In this document: one piece after another, positions 17,454 to 25,285 of the stretch | Layout of the letters: the number at the start of each line of letters is the position of its first letter | How positions within the stretch are numbered: position 1 is the stretch's first letter | Assembly: GCF_000878195.1 (NCBI RefSeq) | Contig: NZ_JXST01000011.1 | Location: 80,032 to 144,031, forward strand | Origin: Mycolicibacterium llatzerense | GTDB lineage: Bacteria; Actinomycetota; Actinomycetes; Mycobacteriales; Mycobacteriaceae | DNA length: 64,000 bases | Direction of reading: 5' to 3' | Translations under genes and position numbers: made by a program | The notes under the pieces: model-generated | What the model saw: only the letters and a program-made list of their open reading frames with translations | Told to the model about the DNA's origin: nothing | Databases searched by the model: none

Positions 17454-17982
17454 GCCAGCATGCGCGAGCTCGCTCAGCATTGCGCGATATCACTCGGCGT
17501 TCTGCACTACTACTTCGACGACAAAGACGACCTGGTCATGTGCTGCGTGCAGCAATATAAGGATCACTTCATCGACCGGTACAGCTCCATCGTCATCGAC
17601 GGCGGTTCCGGCCCGGAGCTCAAGACCCGGATCAGTACCGCGCTGAGCAACTCACTGCGCGAGTCGGCCGTGATGCACCGACTCTGGTACGACCTGCGCA
17701 CCCAAGCGCTCTTCGACGATCGCTTCGCCTTGAGCATCAACGAGATCGACGACAGCCTCGCCGCGCTCACCTGGAAGGCGGTCACCGCCTACGCGCGGCT
17801 GACCGGTAGTTCTGTCATCGTGACGCCTGCCATCGTCTATGCGACGGCCGATGGCCTCTTCCACCGCGCACTGCGCGACCTGATCACCGGAGACGCCGAC
17901 GCCCCGCAGCGACTCGCGCACGAAATCGATTCGGCGCTCGACGATTTCGTCGGTCCCGCGCGTTAGGCACCGAACGCCGAGC

Positions 17983-18029
17983 GGCCAGTTGGCGCACGCT
18001 TTTTCAGCAGCTGCGTGTGATATCTGGCC
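17983..18029. terminator. Possible stem-loop after the tetR remnant
   Basis: GGCCAG (17983-17988) can pair with CTGGCC (18024-18029), and inside it CACGC (17995-17999) with GCGTG (18013-18017). It lies 17 bp after the tetR stop. The stems are short and interrupted, so the call is weak. The rest of 17967-18353 holds only the small frame at 18145. Confidence 0.3.
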
Positions 18030-18144
18030 AGTCGCGGGCGGCGGCATCCGTCCCTGATCGAATGCCGAGCCATACCGTAGGCGGAGACAAAGATCAGTCC
18101 GCGGCGCGATGCCTACGGCCGCGGGTGTTCGTAGCGTCGATGAC

Positions 18145-18330
18145 ATGACACAGGCACACGTCCCAGCTCTCGGACATCAGCTGCGGGGCTGGATCGCACG
18201 AATCATTGCTGAAGCCTCGTGGTCCCGGACCCGGGCCCCACGAAGACCACGACAACATGAGTACTACCCGCCCTCACTGGTCGGGTTGCTCGGTGACGCC
18301 GCGATGGAGCGCGAAATGTACCGGCTCTGA
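18145..18330 (+). CDS. Possible small protein of 61 residues
   Basis: An ATG frame preceded by GTAGCGTCG, a spacing seen in leaderless or near-leaderless mycobacterial genes, but with no Shine-Dalgarno. The predicted protein starts MTQAHVPALGHQLRGWIARI, has a basic middle (WSRTRAPRRPRQHE) and ends SLVGLLGDAAMEREMYRL, which looks like a folded helix rather than shadow sequence. No family is recognised. It may be a real small gene, or a leftover of something larger in the 386-bp gap between the tetR remnant and the AraC gene. Confidence 0.35.
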   Translation: MTQAHVPALGHQLRGWIARIIAEASWSRTRAPRRPRQHEYYPPSLVGLLGDAAMEREMYRL

Positions 18331-18353
18331 AGCTTTTTCGATGAAGTGCGGCG

Positions 18354-19265
18354 CTAGCCGCGATCGCGGTTTGCCCGCCGAGCGAACTCGGCCGGCGAAC
18401 ACCCCACCACCCGCGTGAAAGCCGCACTGAAGGCGCTCGCCGAGCCGTAACCGACCTGTCCTGCCACGGCAGACAGCGATGGCTTCCCGCCCAACATCAG
18501 TTCTTTGGCCCGCACGACCCGCCACTCCGTGAGGTACTGCATGGGCGGCATCCCGACCGTGCGGGAGAACCGCTCGGCGAAGACGGCCCGGGACATCCCC
18601 GCGGTGCGCGCGAGTTTCTCGACCGTCCATTGCTCGGCCAGGTCAGCGTGTATCGCGCGCAGGACGCGGGCCAGCGCTGGATCTGCCAGTCCCCCAAGCA
18701 AGCCCCGCTCCACGGCACCGTGTTCGGTCTCGAATCGCCATGCCTCGATGAGCAGCACCTCCACCAGGCGCTCCAGGATGAGGTCCCGGCACCGGTTTCG
18801 CTCGCCGGCCTCTTCGGCGATCAGTTCCACCATGCGACCGAGCCTGGCGGCGCCTGGATCGTCCCGGCGAATCAGGATCGCGGCCGGCAGCAGCTGCACG
18901 ATCAGTGCGGTGTTCGCGCGGTCGAATTGGAAGTATCCGCCGAGCATTCGCATCGTCGCCGCACCATCGCCGTAGGCCGCATCATCGTCGGCGCCGAGTG
19001 GCGTGTCCGTCGGCGCCAGGTCCGGATCGCTGGCCAGTACAAAACTCGGCGTCTCCGGCAGGAGCAGAAAGTCACCCGCACGCAGCTCGACGGCGTCGCC
19101 GCCCTCCGGGATGAACCAACACGTCCCGTCGAGGATCAGAGAGAAGGACGGATCGGCGTATCGAGGCTTGCGGATGCTCCATTGCCCGCCACCCGCCACG
19201 ATCTTCGATCGAACCGCGCGTGGCTGCAACACGGCGATGGTGAAATCAAGCGGGTCCGTTGCCAT
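18354..19265 (-). CDS. AraC-family transcriptional regulator with cupin-like N-domain
   Basis: A 303-residue regulator starting at ATG 19265. Residues about 1-170 form a cupin-type sensor (RYADPSFSLILDGTCWFIPE then AVELRAGDFLLLPETPSF), the AraC_binding type often listed as cupin_6. The last 100 residues contain two helix-turn-helices: WTVEKLARTAGMSRAVFAER and LSAVAGQVGYGSASAFSAAF, ending in the typical RVVGCSPAEFARR. A longer open frame upstream is Arg-rich and overlaps the SDR gene, so it is rejected. The gene starts 22 bp after the SDR stop on the same strand, so the two are probably co-transcribed and the regulator may control the SDR in response to its substrate. Confidence 0.9.
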   Translation of the reverse strand: MATDPLDFTIAVLQPRAVRSKIVAGGGQWSIRKPRYADPSFSLILDGTCWFIPEGGDAVELRAGDFLLLPETPSFVLASDPDLAPTDTPLGADDDAAYGDGAATMRMLGGYFQFDRANTALIVQLLPAAILIRRDDPGAARLGRMVELIAEEAGERNRCRDLILERLVEVLLIEAWRFETEHGAVERGLLGGLADPALARVLRAIHADLAEQWTVEKLARTAGMSRAVFAERFSRTVGMPPMQYLTEWRVVRAKELMLGGKPSLSAVAGQVGYGSASAFSAAFTRVVGCSPAEFARRANRDRG

Positions 19266-19287
19266 TTCGACACGGTACTCGCGAGAC

Positions 19288-20037
19288 TCAATGGGCCTGC
19301 GCAGCGACCAGGGCCAGCGCATCCGGGCCCGCCGCGAACCGGAGTTGGCCCGACGTATCGGTCGCGGCCGCGTAGACGACCTCGGCGACGTCGGACGCCG
19401 TCGTGAACACGTCGATATCCCCGAACGCGGACATGACCGGTGCCGCGAAATCCTCGTACTCCGGCGGCAGCAAGCCGTCCATCCGGGAAGCGCCGTTAGC
19501 CGTGAAATTGGTGCCAGGCCCGTAGCCCGGTTCGACGAGTTTGGCTGCCACACCGAAGAATTCGAGCTCCAGCGCCAGCGAGCCGGTGAAGCCCTCGATG
19601 GCCGCCTTGCTCGCGGTGTACACCGCGGCGAGCGGCATCGGCGCCAACGTCGTACTGGAGGTCACATTCACGATGACACCAGATCGCCGCTCGCGGAACT
19701 GCGGAACAACCGCCTGCGTCATCGCAATGACACCAAAGGTGTTGGTTTCGAACACCTCCCGAGTCGTCGCCATCGGCGTGGCCTCGAACGCGCCTACCAC
19801 CCCGACGCCCGCGTTGTTCACCAGCACATCGATCGGGCCGGCCGCCGTGATCGCATCGGCGATGCTCTGCGAGTCCGTCACGTCGAGGGCCAGCACCCGG
19901 ATGCGGTCCGAGTCCGGCAGCAGTTCGGGCCGTGGGGTTCTCATGGTCGCGACGACGTTCCAGCCCTGCGCGTGGAAGTGACGCGCGATCTCCAGCCCGT
20001 AGCCCGACGAACAACCCGTGATCAGCACTGTCTTCAT
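19288..20037 (-). CDS. SDR family oxidoreductase
   Basis: A 249-residue classical SDR. TGCSSGYG at 7-14 binds the cofactor; NNAG is at 74-77, Ser127/128 and Tyr140-xxx-Lys144 (YTASK) form the active site. R33 after the second strand (ATMRTPRPE) suggests NADPH. The segment PGYGPGTNFTANGASRMDG is like the retinol/17-beta-hydroxysteroid-type SDRs annotated as SDR family oxidoreductase without fixed substrate. It is followed by the AraC regulator and divergent, over 415 bp, from the ssu operon. Confidence 0.9.
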   Translation of the reverse strand: MKTVLITGCSSGYGLEIARHFHAQGWNVVATMRTPRPELLPDSDRIRVLALDVTDSQSIADAITAAGPIDVLVNNAGVGVVGAFEATPMATTREVFETNTFGVIAMTQAVVPQFRERRSGVIVNVTSSTTLAPMPLAAVYTASKAAIEGFTGSLALELEFFGVAAKLVEPGYGPGTNFTANGASRMDGLLPPEYEDFAAPVMSAFGDIDVFTTASDVAEVVYAAATDTSGQLRFAAGPDALALVAAQAH

Positions 20038-20126
20038 AGGTCAAACATAAACACGCCAACCGCGACGATCAATGCGCTTTCGTCCGAGATTCATGCGTGA
20101 TCGTCTTGGCTGTCGATCCGGCCGGC

Positions 20127-20142
20127 CTGGTCAACTGACCAG
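20127..20142. promoter_or_regulatory. Inverted repeat upstream of the ssu operon
   Basis: CTGGTCAACTGACCAG: 7-bp perfect arms around AC, 312 bp before the permease start and 90 bp before the SDR start on the other strand. A dimeric regulator site is likely for one of the two divergent units. Confidence 0.4.
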
Positions 20143-20180
20143 AGGTGAAGGACCTCGACACGCAGTGACCGTAAGGCGTC

Positions 20181-20192
20181 AGGTCTAGACCT
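20181..20192. promoter_or_regulatory. 12-bp palindrome upstream of the ssu operon
   Basis: AGGTCTAGACCT, perfectly symmetric, in the 415-bp divergent gap. It includes CTAG, which is rare in such GC-rich DNA and tends to be kept only where it matters. Candidate operator. Confidence 0.4.
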
Positions 20193-20209
20193 TCGCTTTC
20201 GGGCACTAC

Positions 20210-20271
20210 GCCGAATGTGCAGCTTTTGGACGTGGATTCGTGAAACATCGACCGATACCTACACATTCGGC
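20210..20271. repeat. Pair of 10-bp inverted repeats 52 bp apart
   Basis: GCCGAATGTG (20210-20219) and its exact reverse complement CACATTCGGC (20262-20271). The centres are 52 bp apart, about five helical turns, so they could hold two copies of a protein on one face of the DNA, or form the stem of a 42-nt loop in the leader RNA of the ssu operon. The rest of 20038-20453 shows no gene. Confidence 0.4.
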
Positions 20272-20453
20272 AGAGCATCGGCTGGCAGGCACACCAACCC
20301 ATCGCATCACTCACGCCAACACCGCGACAATCTCCTCCGCGACGTTCCCGTGGAATCAGGGCGACCCAAAATCTTCACGTCCCGCGGCCGGCCTCCTACG
20401 TTCGGTGTCACGGCGTACCCGCCTGACCAACTGCCGTCGACGTAAGGAGCGTG

Positions 20454-21299
20454 ATGACCACCCGCGAGGCCCCGGTGGCCGCTGTAGCGCAGGTGGCCCC
20501 CGGTACCGAACCTGCTGCGGTGCAGGCGATTTCCTGGCGGGGCCGCGTCCATGCACGGCGCTGGGAAATCCTCCGCTGGCTGTCGCCGCTGGCGATCCTC
20601 ATCCTGTGGCAGGCCGGCAGCGCCTGGGGCCTCATCGATCCCGCGATCCTGCCGGCGCCGCAGACCATCGCCGAGGCCGGCATCGAGCTGATCGGAAACG
20701 GCCAGCTCGCCGAAGCACTGCGCATTTCCGGCATCCGCGCGGCCGAAGGCCTGTTCCTCGGTGGAGTCATCGGCGCCGCCCTCGGCGCTCTCGTGGGCTT
20801 CTCGAGGTGGGCCGATGCCACGGTCGATCCGACGATGCAGATGATCCGCGCGCTGCCCCACCTCGGCTTGATCCCACTGTTCATCCTCTGGTTCGGCATC
20901 GGCGAACTACCGAAGGTGCTGATGGTCGCGTTGGGCGCGGCATTCCCGCTCTATCTCAATACGTCCTCGGCGATTCGCCAGGTCGACCCGAAGCTGTTCG
21001 AAACCGCTGCAGTACTCGGCTTTTCACCGCTACAGCGGTTACGGACCGTCGTCATCCCGAGCGCCGCTCCCCAGGTCCTGGTCGGATTGCGGCAGTCATT
21101 GGCCATCGCGTGGCTCACGCTCATCGTCGCCGAACAGATCAACGCCGACTCCGGTGTCGGCTACCTCATCAACAACGCGCGCGACTTCCTGCGCATCGAC
21201 GTGATCATCTTCGGGCTCGTCGTATACGCGCTGCTCGGCATCATCACCGACGCACTGGTGCGAATCCTGGAGCGCCGCGCCTTGCGCTATCGAGTCTGA
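20454..21299 (+). CDS. ssuC: Sulfonate/taurine-type ABC transporter permease
   Basis: A 281-residue inner-membrane permease. After a 45-residue cytoplasmic start it has about six helices and the EAA loop ETAAVLGFSPLQRLRTVVIPSAAP, which contacts the ATPase. The pattern (ILPAPQTIAEAGIEL near the start, RALPHLGLIPLFILWFGIG, SGVGYLINNARDFLRIDVII) matches the SsuC/TauC branch. ATG 20454 is preferred over GTG 20451, since AAGGAG at 20444-20449 is too close to the GTG. First gene of the four-gene ssuCBA-ssuD operon: 10 bp to ssuB. Confidence 0.85.
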   Translation: MTTREAPVAAVAQVAPGTEPAAVQAISWRGRVHARRWEILRWLSPLAILILWQAGSAWGLIDPAILPAPQTIAEAGIELIGNGQLAEALRISGIRAAEGLFLGGVIGAALGALVGFSRWADATVDPTMQMIRALPHLGLIPLFILWFGIGELPKVLMVALGAAFPLYLNTSSAIRQVDPKLFETAAVLGFSPLQRLRTVVIPSAAPQVLVGLRQSLAIAWLTLIVAEQINADSGVGYLINNARDFLRIDVIIFGLVVYALLGIITDALVRILERRALRYRV

Positions 21300-21309
21300 A
21301 AGGCACACC

Positions 21310-22062
21310 ATGACAGCACTTTACGAAGTACCCGTGGAGACGCCTGCAGTGTCCGAGCCGCCCGCGGCGGTATTGCGCTCGGTATCCAAGTGGTACGGCG
21401 GCAATCGGGTGCTCGATGACGTCGATCTCCAGGTGAAACGCGGTGAGATCGTCGCGCTGGTCGGGCGCAGCGGTTCGGGCAAATCGACGATACTGCGCGT
21501 TCTTTCCGGCCTGGCCGGTGATTTTCAGGGCCAGCGCGAGGTGCAGGGCGCGCCGGCCGTCGCCTTCCAGGAGCCGCGGCTGTTCCCGTGGCGGTCCGTT
21601 CGTGACAACGTGCGCTACGGCCTGACGCGGGCCAAATTGTCTCGCGGCGAATCACTTTCACGAGCCGACCAGGCCCTGACCGAGGTGGGCCTGGCCGACA
21701 AGGCGGAGTCGTGGCCGCTGACCCTGTCGGGTGGGCAGGCGCAACGGGTGTCACTGGCCCGCGCGCTGGTGGCGGAGCCACAACTGCTGCTGCTCGACGA
21801 GCCGTTCGGCGCACTCGACGCGCTGACCCGGCTCTCCATGCACCGCCTCCTGCTGAACCTCTGGCGCCAGCACAACTTCGGGGTACTGCTGGTCACGCAC
21901 GACGTGGACGAGGCGATCGCGCTGGCCGACACCATCGTCGTTCTCGAGTACGGGCGAGTGGCCCACACCCTGCACATCGACAACCCCCGCCGGCCCCCTG
22001 GCGTACGGGACCAACGCACCGACGAACACCGCGCCGAGCTGCTGACGCAACTCGGTGTCTGA
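21310..22062 (+). CDS. ssuB: Sulfonate-type ABC transporter ATP-binding protein
   Basis: A 250-residue ATPase. Walker A GRSGSGKST at 52-60, Q-loop in AVAFQEPRLFPWRSV, signature LSGGQAQRVSLARAL, Walker B LLLLDEPFGALD, and the H-loop His in VTHDVDEA. FQEPRLFPW and the DVDEAIALADTIVVL ending are standard for SsuB/TauB. It powers import by the permease at 20454. AAAGGC precedes ATG 21310. The stop lies 12 bp before the binding-protein gene. Confidence 0.88.
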   Translation: MTALYEVPVETPAVSEPPAAVLRSVSKWYGGNRVLDDVDLQVKRGEIVALVGRSGSGKSTILRVLSGLAGDFQGQREVQGAPAVAFQEPRLFPWRSVRDNVRYGLTRAKLSRGESLSRADQALTEVGLADKAESWPLTLSGGQAQRVSLARALVAEPQLLLLDEPFGALDALTRLSMHRLLLNLWRQHNFGVLLVTHDVDEAIALADTIVVLEYGRVAHTLHIDNPRRPPGVRDQRTDEHRAELLTQLGV

Positions 22063-22074
22063 CAGGAGAAGACT

Positions 22075-23100
22075 GTGACGCATTCACGAATATCGCGGCT
22101 GCTATCAGTTCTGGCCGCCGGCGCACTGCTCACTGCCTGCGTTTCCAGTCGCGACGCCAAAGACGAATTGGCGGTGCCCCAAACGGTTCCGGTATCGGAC
22201 CTGTCCGGATTGACGCTGCAGGTGGGCGATCAGAAGGGCGGCACCGAAGCGCTGCTGCGTGCTGCCGGAGAGCTCGACAATGTGCCCTACAAGGTCCAGT
22301 TCTCGACGTTCACCTCCGGGCCGCCGCAGGTTGAGGCAGCCACCGCAGGCAAGATCGACTTCGCCGTCACCGGGAACACGCCACCGGTCTTCGGAGCCGC
22401 CGCCGGCGCCAAAATTCGTGTCATAGCCGCATATTCGAACGATGCGGGCGGCGACCAGATCCTCATCCCCGCCGACTCGCCCGTCCACTCGGTGGCCGAA
22501 CTCCGCGGAAAGAAGGTCGTTGTCGGGAAGGGCAGTTCGGCGCACGGCCATCTGCTGCTCCAACTGCAGAAGGCCGGCCTGACGGTCAAGGACATTCAGC
22601 TGGTGTTCCTGCAGCCGGCCGACGCCTTCACCGCACTGAGCCAAGGACAGGCCGACGCGTGGGCCATCTGGGATCCGTACACGGCGCTGGCCCAGAACCA
22701 GCTCAAGGTGCGCACCCTGGTCACCGCCCAAGGCGTCACCAATGGCTACGGATTCGGGATCGCTTCGGTGGCCGCCCTGCAGGACGCCAAGCGCAACAGC
22801 GCGTTGGCCGATCTGGTCCAGCGAGTGGCCCGGGCTTCGCGCTGGGCCAAGGACCATCCTGACCAGTGGTACCAAAAGTACGCTGCCGCAATCGGAATCG
22901 ATCCGCAGGTGGCCCGCGTCGCGCAGTCACGCAGCCTGCGCCTGGCCATCCCCATCAACGACGCGGTGATCGCGTCCGAGCAGCAGCTGGCCGACGTGTT
23001 CGAACAGTCCGGACAGATCGAGCACAAGCCCACCTTTTCGCACTTCGTCGACAACCGTTTCGGCGACCAGTTGTCGCAGTTCTGGAACACCGAGAAATAG
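22075..23100 (+). CDS. ssuA: Sulfonate-type ABC transporter substrate-binding lipoprotein
   Basis: A 341-residue lipoprotein starting at GTG 22075 with AGGAGAAGA upstream. The signal ends in the lipobox LLTAC, so Cys22 is lipidated. The mature domain is the SsuA/TauA fold: LTLQVGDQKGGTEALLRAAG, ATAGKIDFAVTGNTPPVFGA and QGQADAWAIWDPYTALAQNQ are the usual ligand-cleft segments. It captures the sulfonate outside the membrane. Last transporter gene, 10 bp before the monooxygenase gene. Confidence 0.88.
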   Translation: MTHSRISRLLSVLAAGALLTACVSSRDAKDELAVPQTVPVSDLSGLTLQVGDQKGGTEALLRAAGELDNVPYKVQFSTFTSGPPQVEAATAGKIDFAVTGNTPPVFGAAAGAKIRVIAAYSNDAGGDQILIPADSPVHSVAELRGKKVVVGKGSSAHGHLLLQLQKAGLTVKDIQLVFLQPADAFTALSQGQADAWAIWDPYTALAQNQLKVRTLVTAQGVTNGYGFGIASVAALQDAKRNSALADLVQRVARASRWAKDHPDQWYQKYAAAIGIDPQVARVAQSRSLRLAIPINDAVIASEQQLADVFEQSGQIEHKPTFSHFVDNRFGDQLSQFWNTEK

Positions 23101-23110
23101 GAGAGTCACC

Positions 23111-24208
23111 TTGTCTGCCAAGTTCTTCTGGTTCCTGCCCACCAACGGTGACAGCCGCTCGATCGTCGGCGCGTCGCACGCGTCGTCGCACCACACCGTC
23201 CCTGCCGGATACCGAAAGCCCAGCCTGCGCTATCTGGGCGAGGTGGCCCGGGCCGCCGACCGGCTCGGCTTCGAAGGGGTGCTGACCCCCACCGGGACCT
23301 GGTGTGAGGACGCTTGGTTGACGTCCGCTGCACTGCTCGAACAGACCGACCGACTCAAGTTCCTGGTCGCCTTCCGGCCCGGACTGGTGCCGCCCACCCT
23401 GGCCGCTCAACAGGCCGCGACCTTCCAGCGATTCTCGGAAGGCCGGCTGCTGCTCAACATCGTCAGCGGCGGCGACGACGTCGAGCAGCGCCGATTCGGC
23501 GACTGGCTCAGCCACGACCAGCGCTACGAGCGCACCGGAGAATTCCTCGAAATCGTGCGCGACGTCTGGCGCGGCCAGCCCGTCGACTACCGCGGCCGGC
23601 ACTACTCCGTCACCGACGCCCGGGTCTCCGAACCGCCGAACCCGTTGCCGCAGCTCTACTTCGGCGGCTCGTCGCCGGCGGCGCTGCCCATCGCCGCCGA
23701 GCACGTCGACGTCTACCTGACCTGGGGCGAACCACCGGCCGCGGCGGCCGCCAAGATCGCGCAGGTACGCGAACTGGCCAAGGCCCGCGGACGCAACCTG
23801 CGGTTCGGGATCCGGCTGCACACCATCACCCGCGACACCTCCGAGGCCGCATGGGCCGTGGCCAATTCCCTACTCGCGGAGTTGACGCCCGAACAGATCG
23901 CCAAAGCCACTGCCCTGCATGCCAATTCCGAATCAGAAGGACAGCGACGAATGACGGCGCTGCACGGTGGACGGCTCGACCACCTCGAGGTCTACCCCAA
24001 CCTCTGGGCGGGCGTCGGCTTGGTGCGCGGCGGCGCCGGCACCGCACTCGTCGGCAGCCACGAGGAGGTGGCCTCGCTGATCTCCGAGTACCACGACCTC
24101 GGATTCGACGAGTTCATCCTCTCCGGCTACCCGCACCTCGAAGAGGCCTACTGGTTCGCCGAAGGTGTGCTGCCGCTGCTGCGCAAGCGCGGCGCCCTGG
24201 CTGCCTAG
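23111..24208 (+). CDS. ssuD: FMNH2-dependent alkanesulfonate monooxygenase
   Basis: A 365-residue luciferase-like flavin monooxygenase. The start is TTG 23111, fixed by AGGAGAG nine bases upstream. FFWFLPTNGDSRSI at the N-terminus, LTPTGTWCEDAWL (Cys as in SsuD), LLLNIVSGGDD and the C-terminal FDEFILSGYPHLEEAYWFAE are all SsuD-specific. It cleaves the C-S bond of imported alkanesulfonates to aldehyde and sulfite, and needs a separate NAD(P)H:FMN reductase, which is not in the window. Fourth gene of the operon, with convergent 4-bp stop overlap to the next gene. Confidence 0.88.
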   Translation: MSAKFFWFLPTNGDSRSIVGASHASSHHTVPAGYRKPSLRYLGEVARAADRLGFEGVLTPTGTWCEDAWLTSAALLEQTDRLKFLVAFRPGLVPPTLAAQQAATFQRFSEGRLLLNIVSGGDDVEQRRFGDWLSHDQRYERTGEFLEIVRDVWRGQPVDYRGRHYSVTDARVSEPPNPLPQLYFGGSSPAALPIAAEHVDVYLTWGEPPAAAAAKIAQVRELAKARGRNLRFGIRLHTITRDTSEAAWAVANSLLAELTPEQIAKATALHANSESEGQRRMTALHGGRLDHLEVYPNLWAGVGLVRGGAGTALVGSHEEVASLISEYHDLGFDEFILSGYPHLEEAYWFAEGVLPLLRKRGALAA

Positions 24209-25092
24209 CCGAGGCGCGCGCTGGGATCCTCGAGATCGCTGTGCTGCAGCGCCATCGGGGTGATCACCGGTAAGTCCCCGCCGGCGACCACCTGTCGGGC
24301 GATCGGGGTGAGCACCTGGAACAGGGTCTCGACCTCGTCGTCGCTCAGCACGTCGAGCGTGGGCAATGCGGCAGCGTCGGTGCGGTACTCGATGTCGCGT
24401 TTGAGGGCACGTCCGTCGTCGGTGAGCGCACCGTCGGACGTCAACAGACCGCACTCGACGAGCTGTGCGGTCACCGCCGCCCACTCGGCTTCGTCGTAAT
24501 CGCGAGTGGTGATGACCTTCTCCTTGGTCGTCCGCCCCGCGGCGACGTGCAGCACGTTGGATTGGCGGCCCGTGATGCCGCTAGCCACCAGGGCTGCGAC
24601 GTGGGCGTCACCCCGTTGTTCACGCAGCAGGGTCGCCGCGTGCCACAGCGCGGCGACCGGCTCGTCGGGCCACGGCACCGCCGACAGTGCGGCGAACAGC
24701 GGCCTGCCGTCGACCGCGGCGTCGCGGGCAACGCGGCCGAGCAAGTCGGCGGCGGTGCGCAGGTTGTCGTCAGCGGTGAGGCCGTACCGGCTCAATGCGG
24801 CGACCGCTCCCGTTTCCCTGGCTGCGAGCGCCTGCTGCGGCGTGGCGATGTCCCACGCGCCGGCCAGCGACTTCGCGACGCGGTGGGAGGCGAAGTTGTA
24901 GAAGATCGCCGTGACGACCTGCGGAGGCACCGGCCCCAGCGGCGCCGATCGGGTGACGAAGTATCCGCTCCAGAAACTGCGATAGCCGAGGTCGACGGCA
25001 GCGGCCCGCGACTCGGGCGCGAAGTAGGTGATCGCGTGCACGGGTTCGAATCGCTCGAACAACCGACGGGCCAAAGTGGGTGTGCGGGCCAT
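24205..25092 (-). CDS. SCO6745/SalK-like helix-turn-helix protein
   Basis: A 295-residue protein from ATG 25092; the longer open frame upstream is not family-like. It begins ARRLFERFEPVHAITYFAPE, a highly conserved opening of the SCO6745 family in actinobacteria (sometimes called SalK or MarR-like), followed by YRSFWSGYFVTRSAPLG and later RTAADLLGRVARDAAVDGRP. The C-terminal part TTRDYDEAEWAAVTAQLVEC with LTSDGALTDDGRAL is a winged-helix fold. Function is unknown; the winged helix suggests small-molecule sensing or DNA binding. It is divergent from the dehydratase gene over 193 bp. Confidence 0.85.
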   Translation of the reverse strand: MARTPTLARRLFERFEPVHAITYFAPESRAAAVDLGYRSFWSGYFVTRSAPLGPVPPQVVTAIFYNFASHRVAKSLAGAWDIATPQQALAARETGAVAALSRYGLTADDNLRTAADLLGRVARDAAVDGRPLFAALSAVPWPDEPVAALWHAATLLREQRGDAHVAALVASGITGRQSNVLHVAAGRTTKEKVITTRDYDEAEWAAVTAQLVECGLLTSDGALTDDGRALKRDIEYRTDAAALPTLDVLSDDEVETLFQVLTPIARQVVAGGDLPVITPMALQHSDLEDPSARLG

Positions 25093-25164
25093 GCTGCCAG
25101 TCAAGCACGGACCCGCCAACACCCGCGAAGAGCCACGGATGTCCGGTGAATCGCGTGGTTTTCC

Positions 25165-25176
25165 GCACAATTGTGC
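25165..25176. promoter_or_regulatory. 12-bp palindrome in the divergent region before the dehydratase
   Basis: GCACAATTGTGC, perfectly symmetric and AT-rich in the centre, 73 bp upstream of the SCO6745-like start and 110 bp upstream of the dehydratase start. Candidate operator for one or both genes. Confidence 0.4.
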
Positions 25177-25285
25177 CTGTTCGGCGCAGGTAGACGACTG
25201 ATCGACGTGTGTTGTCGGCACCTCGCCACGTAGTGTGCTTTGGTCGGCCTCAGCGAACATGCCGATAGAAAAGTTGGGCACAGTT

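Larger units (their letters stand above)
15856..17966 (+). pseudogene. TetR-family regulator gene split by an IS256-family element
   Basis: Removing 15982-17444 and one copy of the 9-bp duplication joins 15856-15981 to 17454-17966 in frame and rebuilds a 212-residue TetR protein. It starts at GTG 15856 (GGAG four bases upstream) with the helix-turn-helix QALATQATSGLAELGFARAS followed by MRELAQHCAISLGVLHYYFD and the conserved KDDL. The C-terminal ligand domain runs to position 17966. The break falls after codon 42 (Phe-Ala-Arg), in the DNA-binding domain before the recognition helix. The downstream piece could still be translated from a TTG at 17439 inside the IS end but would lack half of the DNA-binding domain. 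It is divergent from the alpha-dioxygenase operon and was presumably its repressor, so the operon may be derepressed. Confidence 0.92.
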
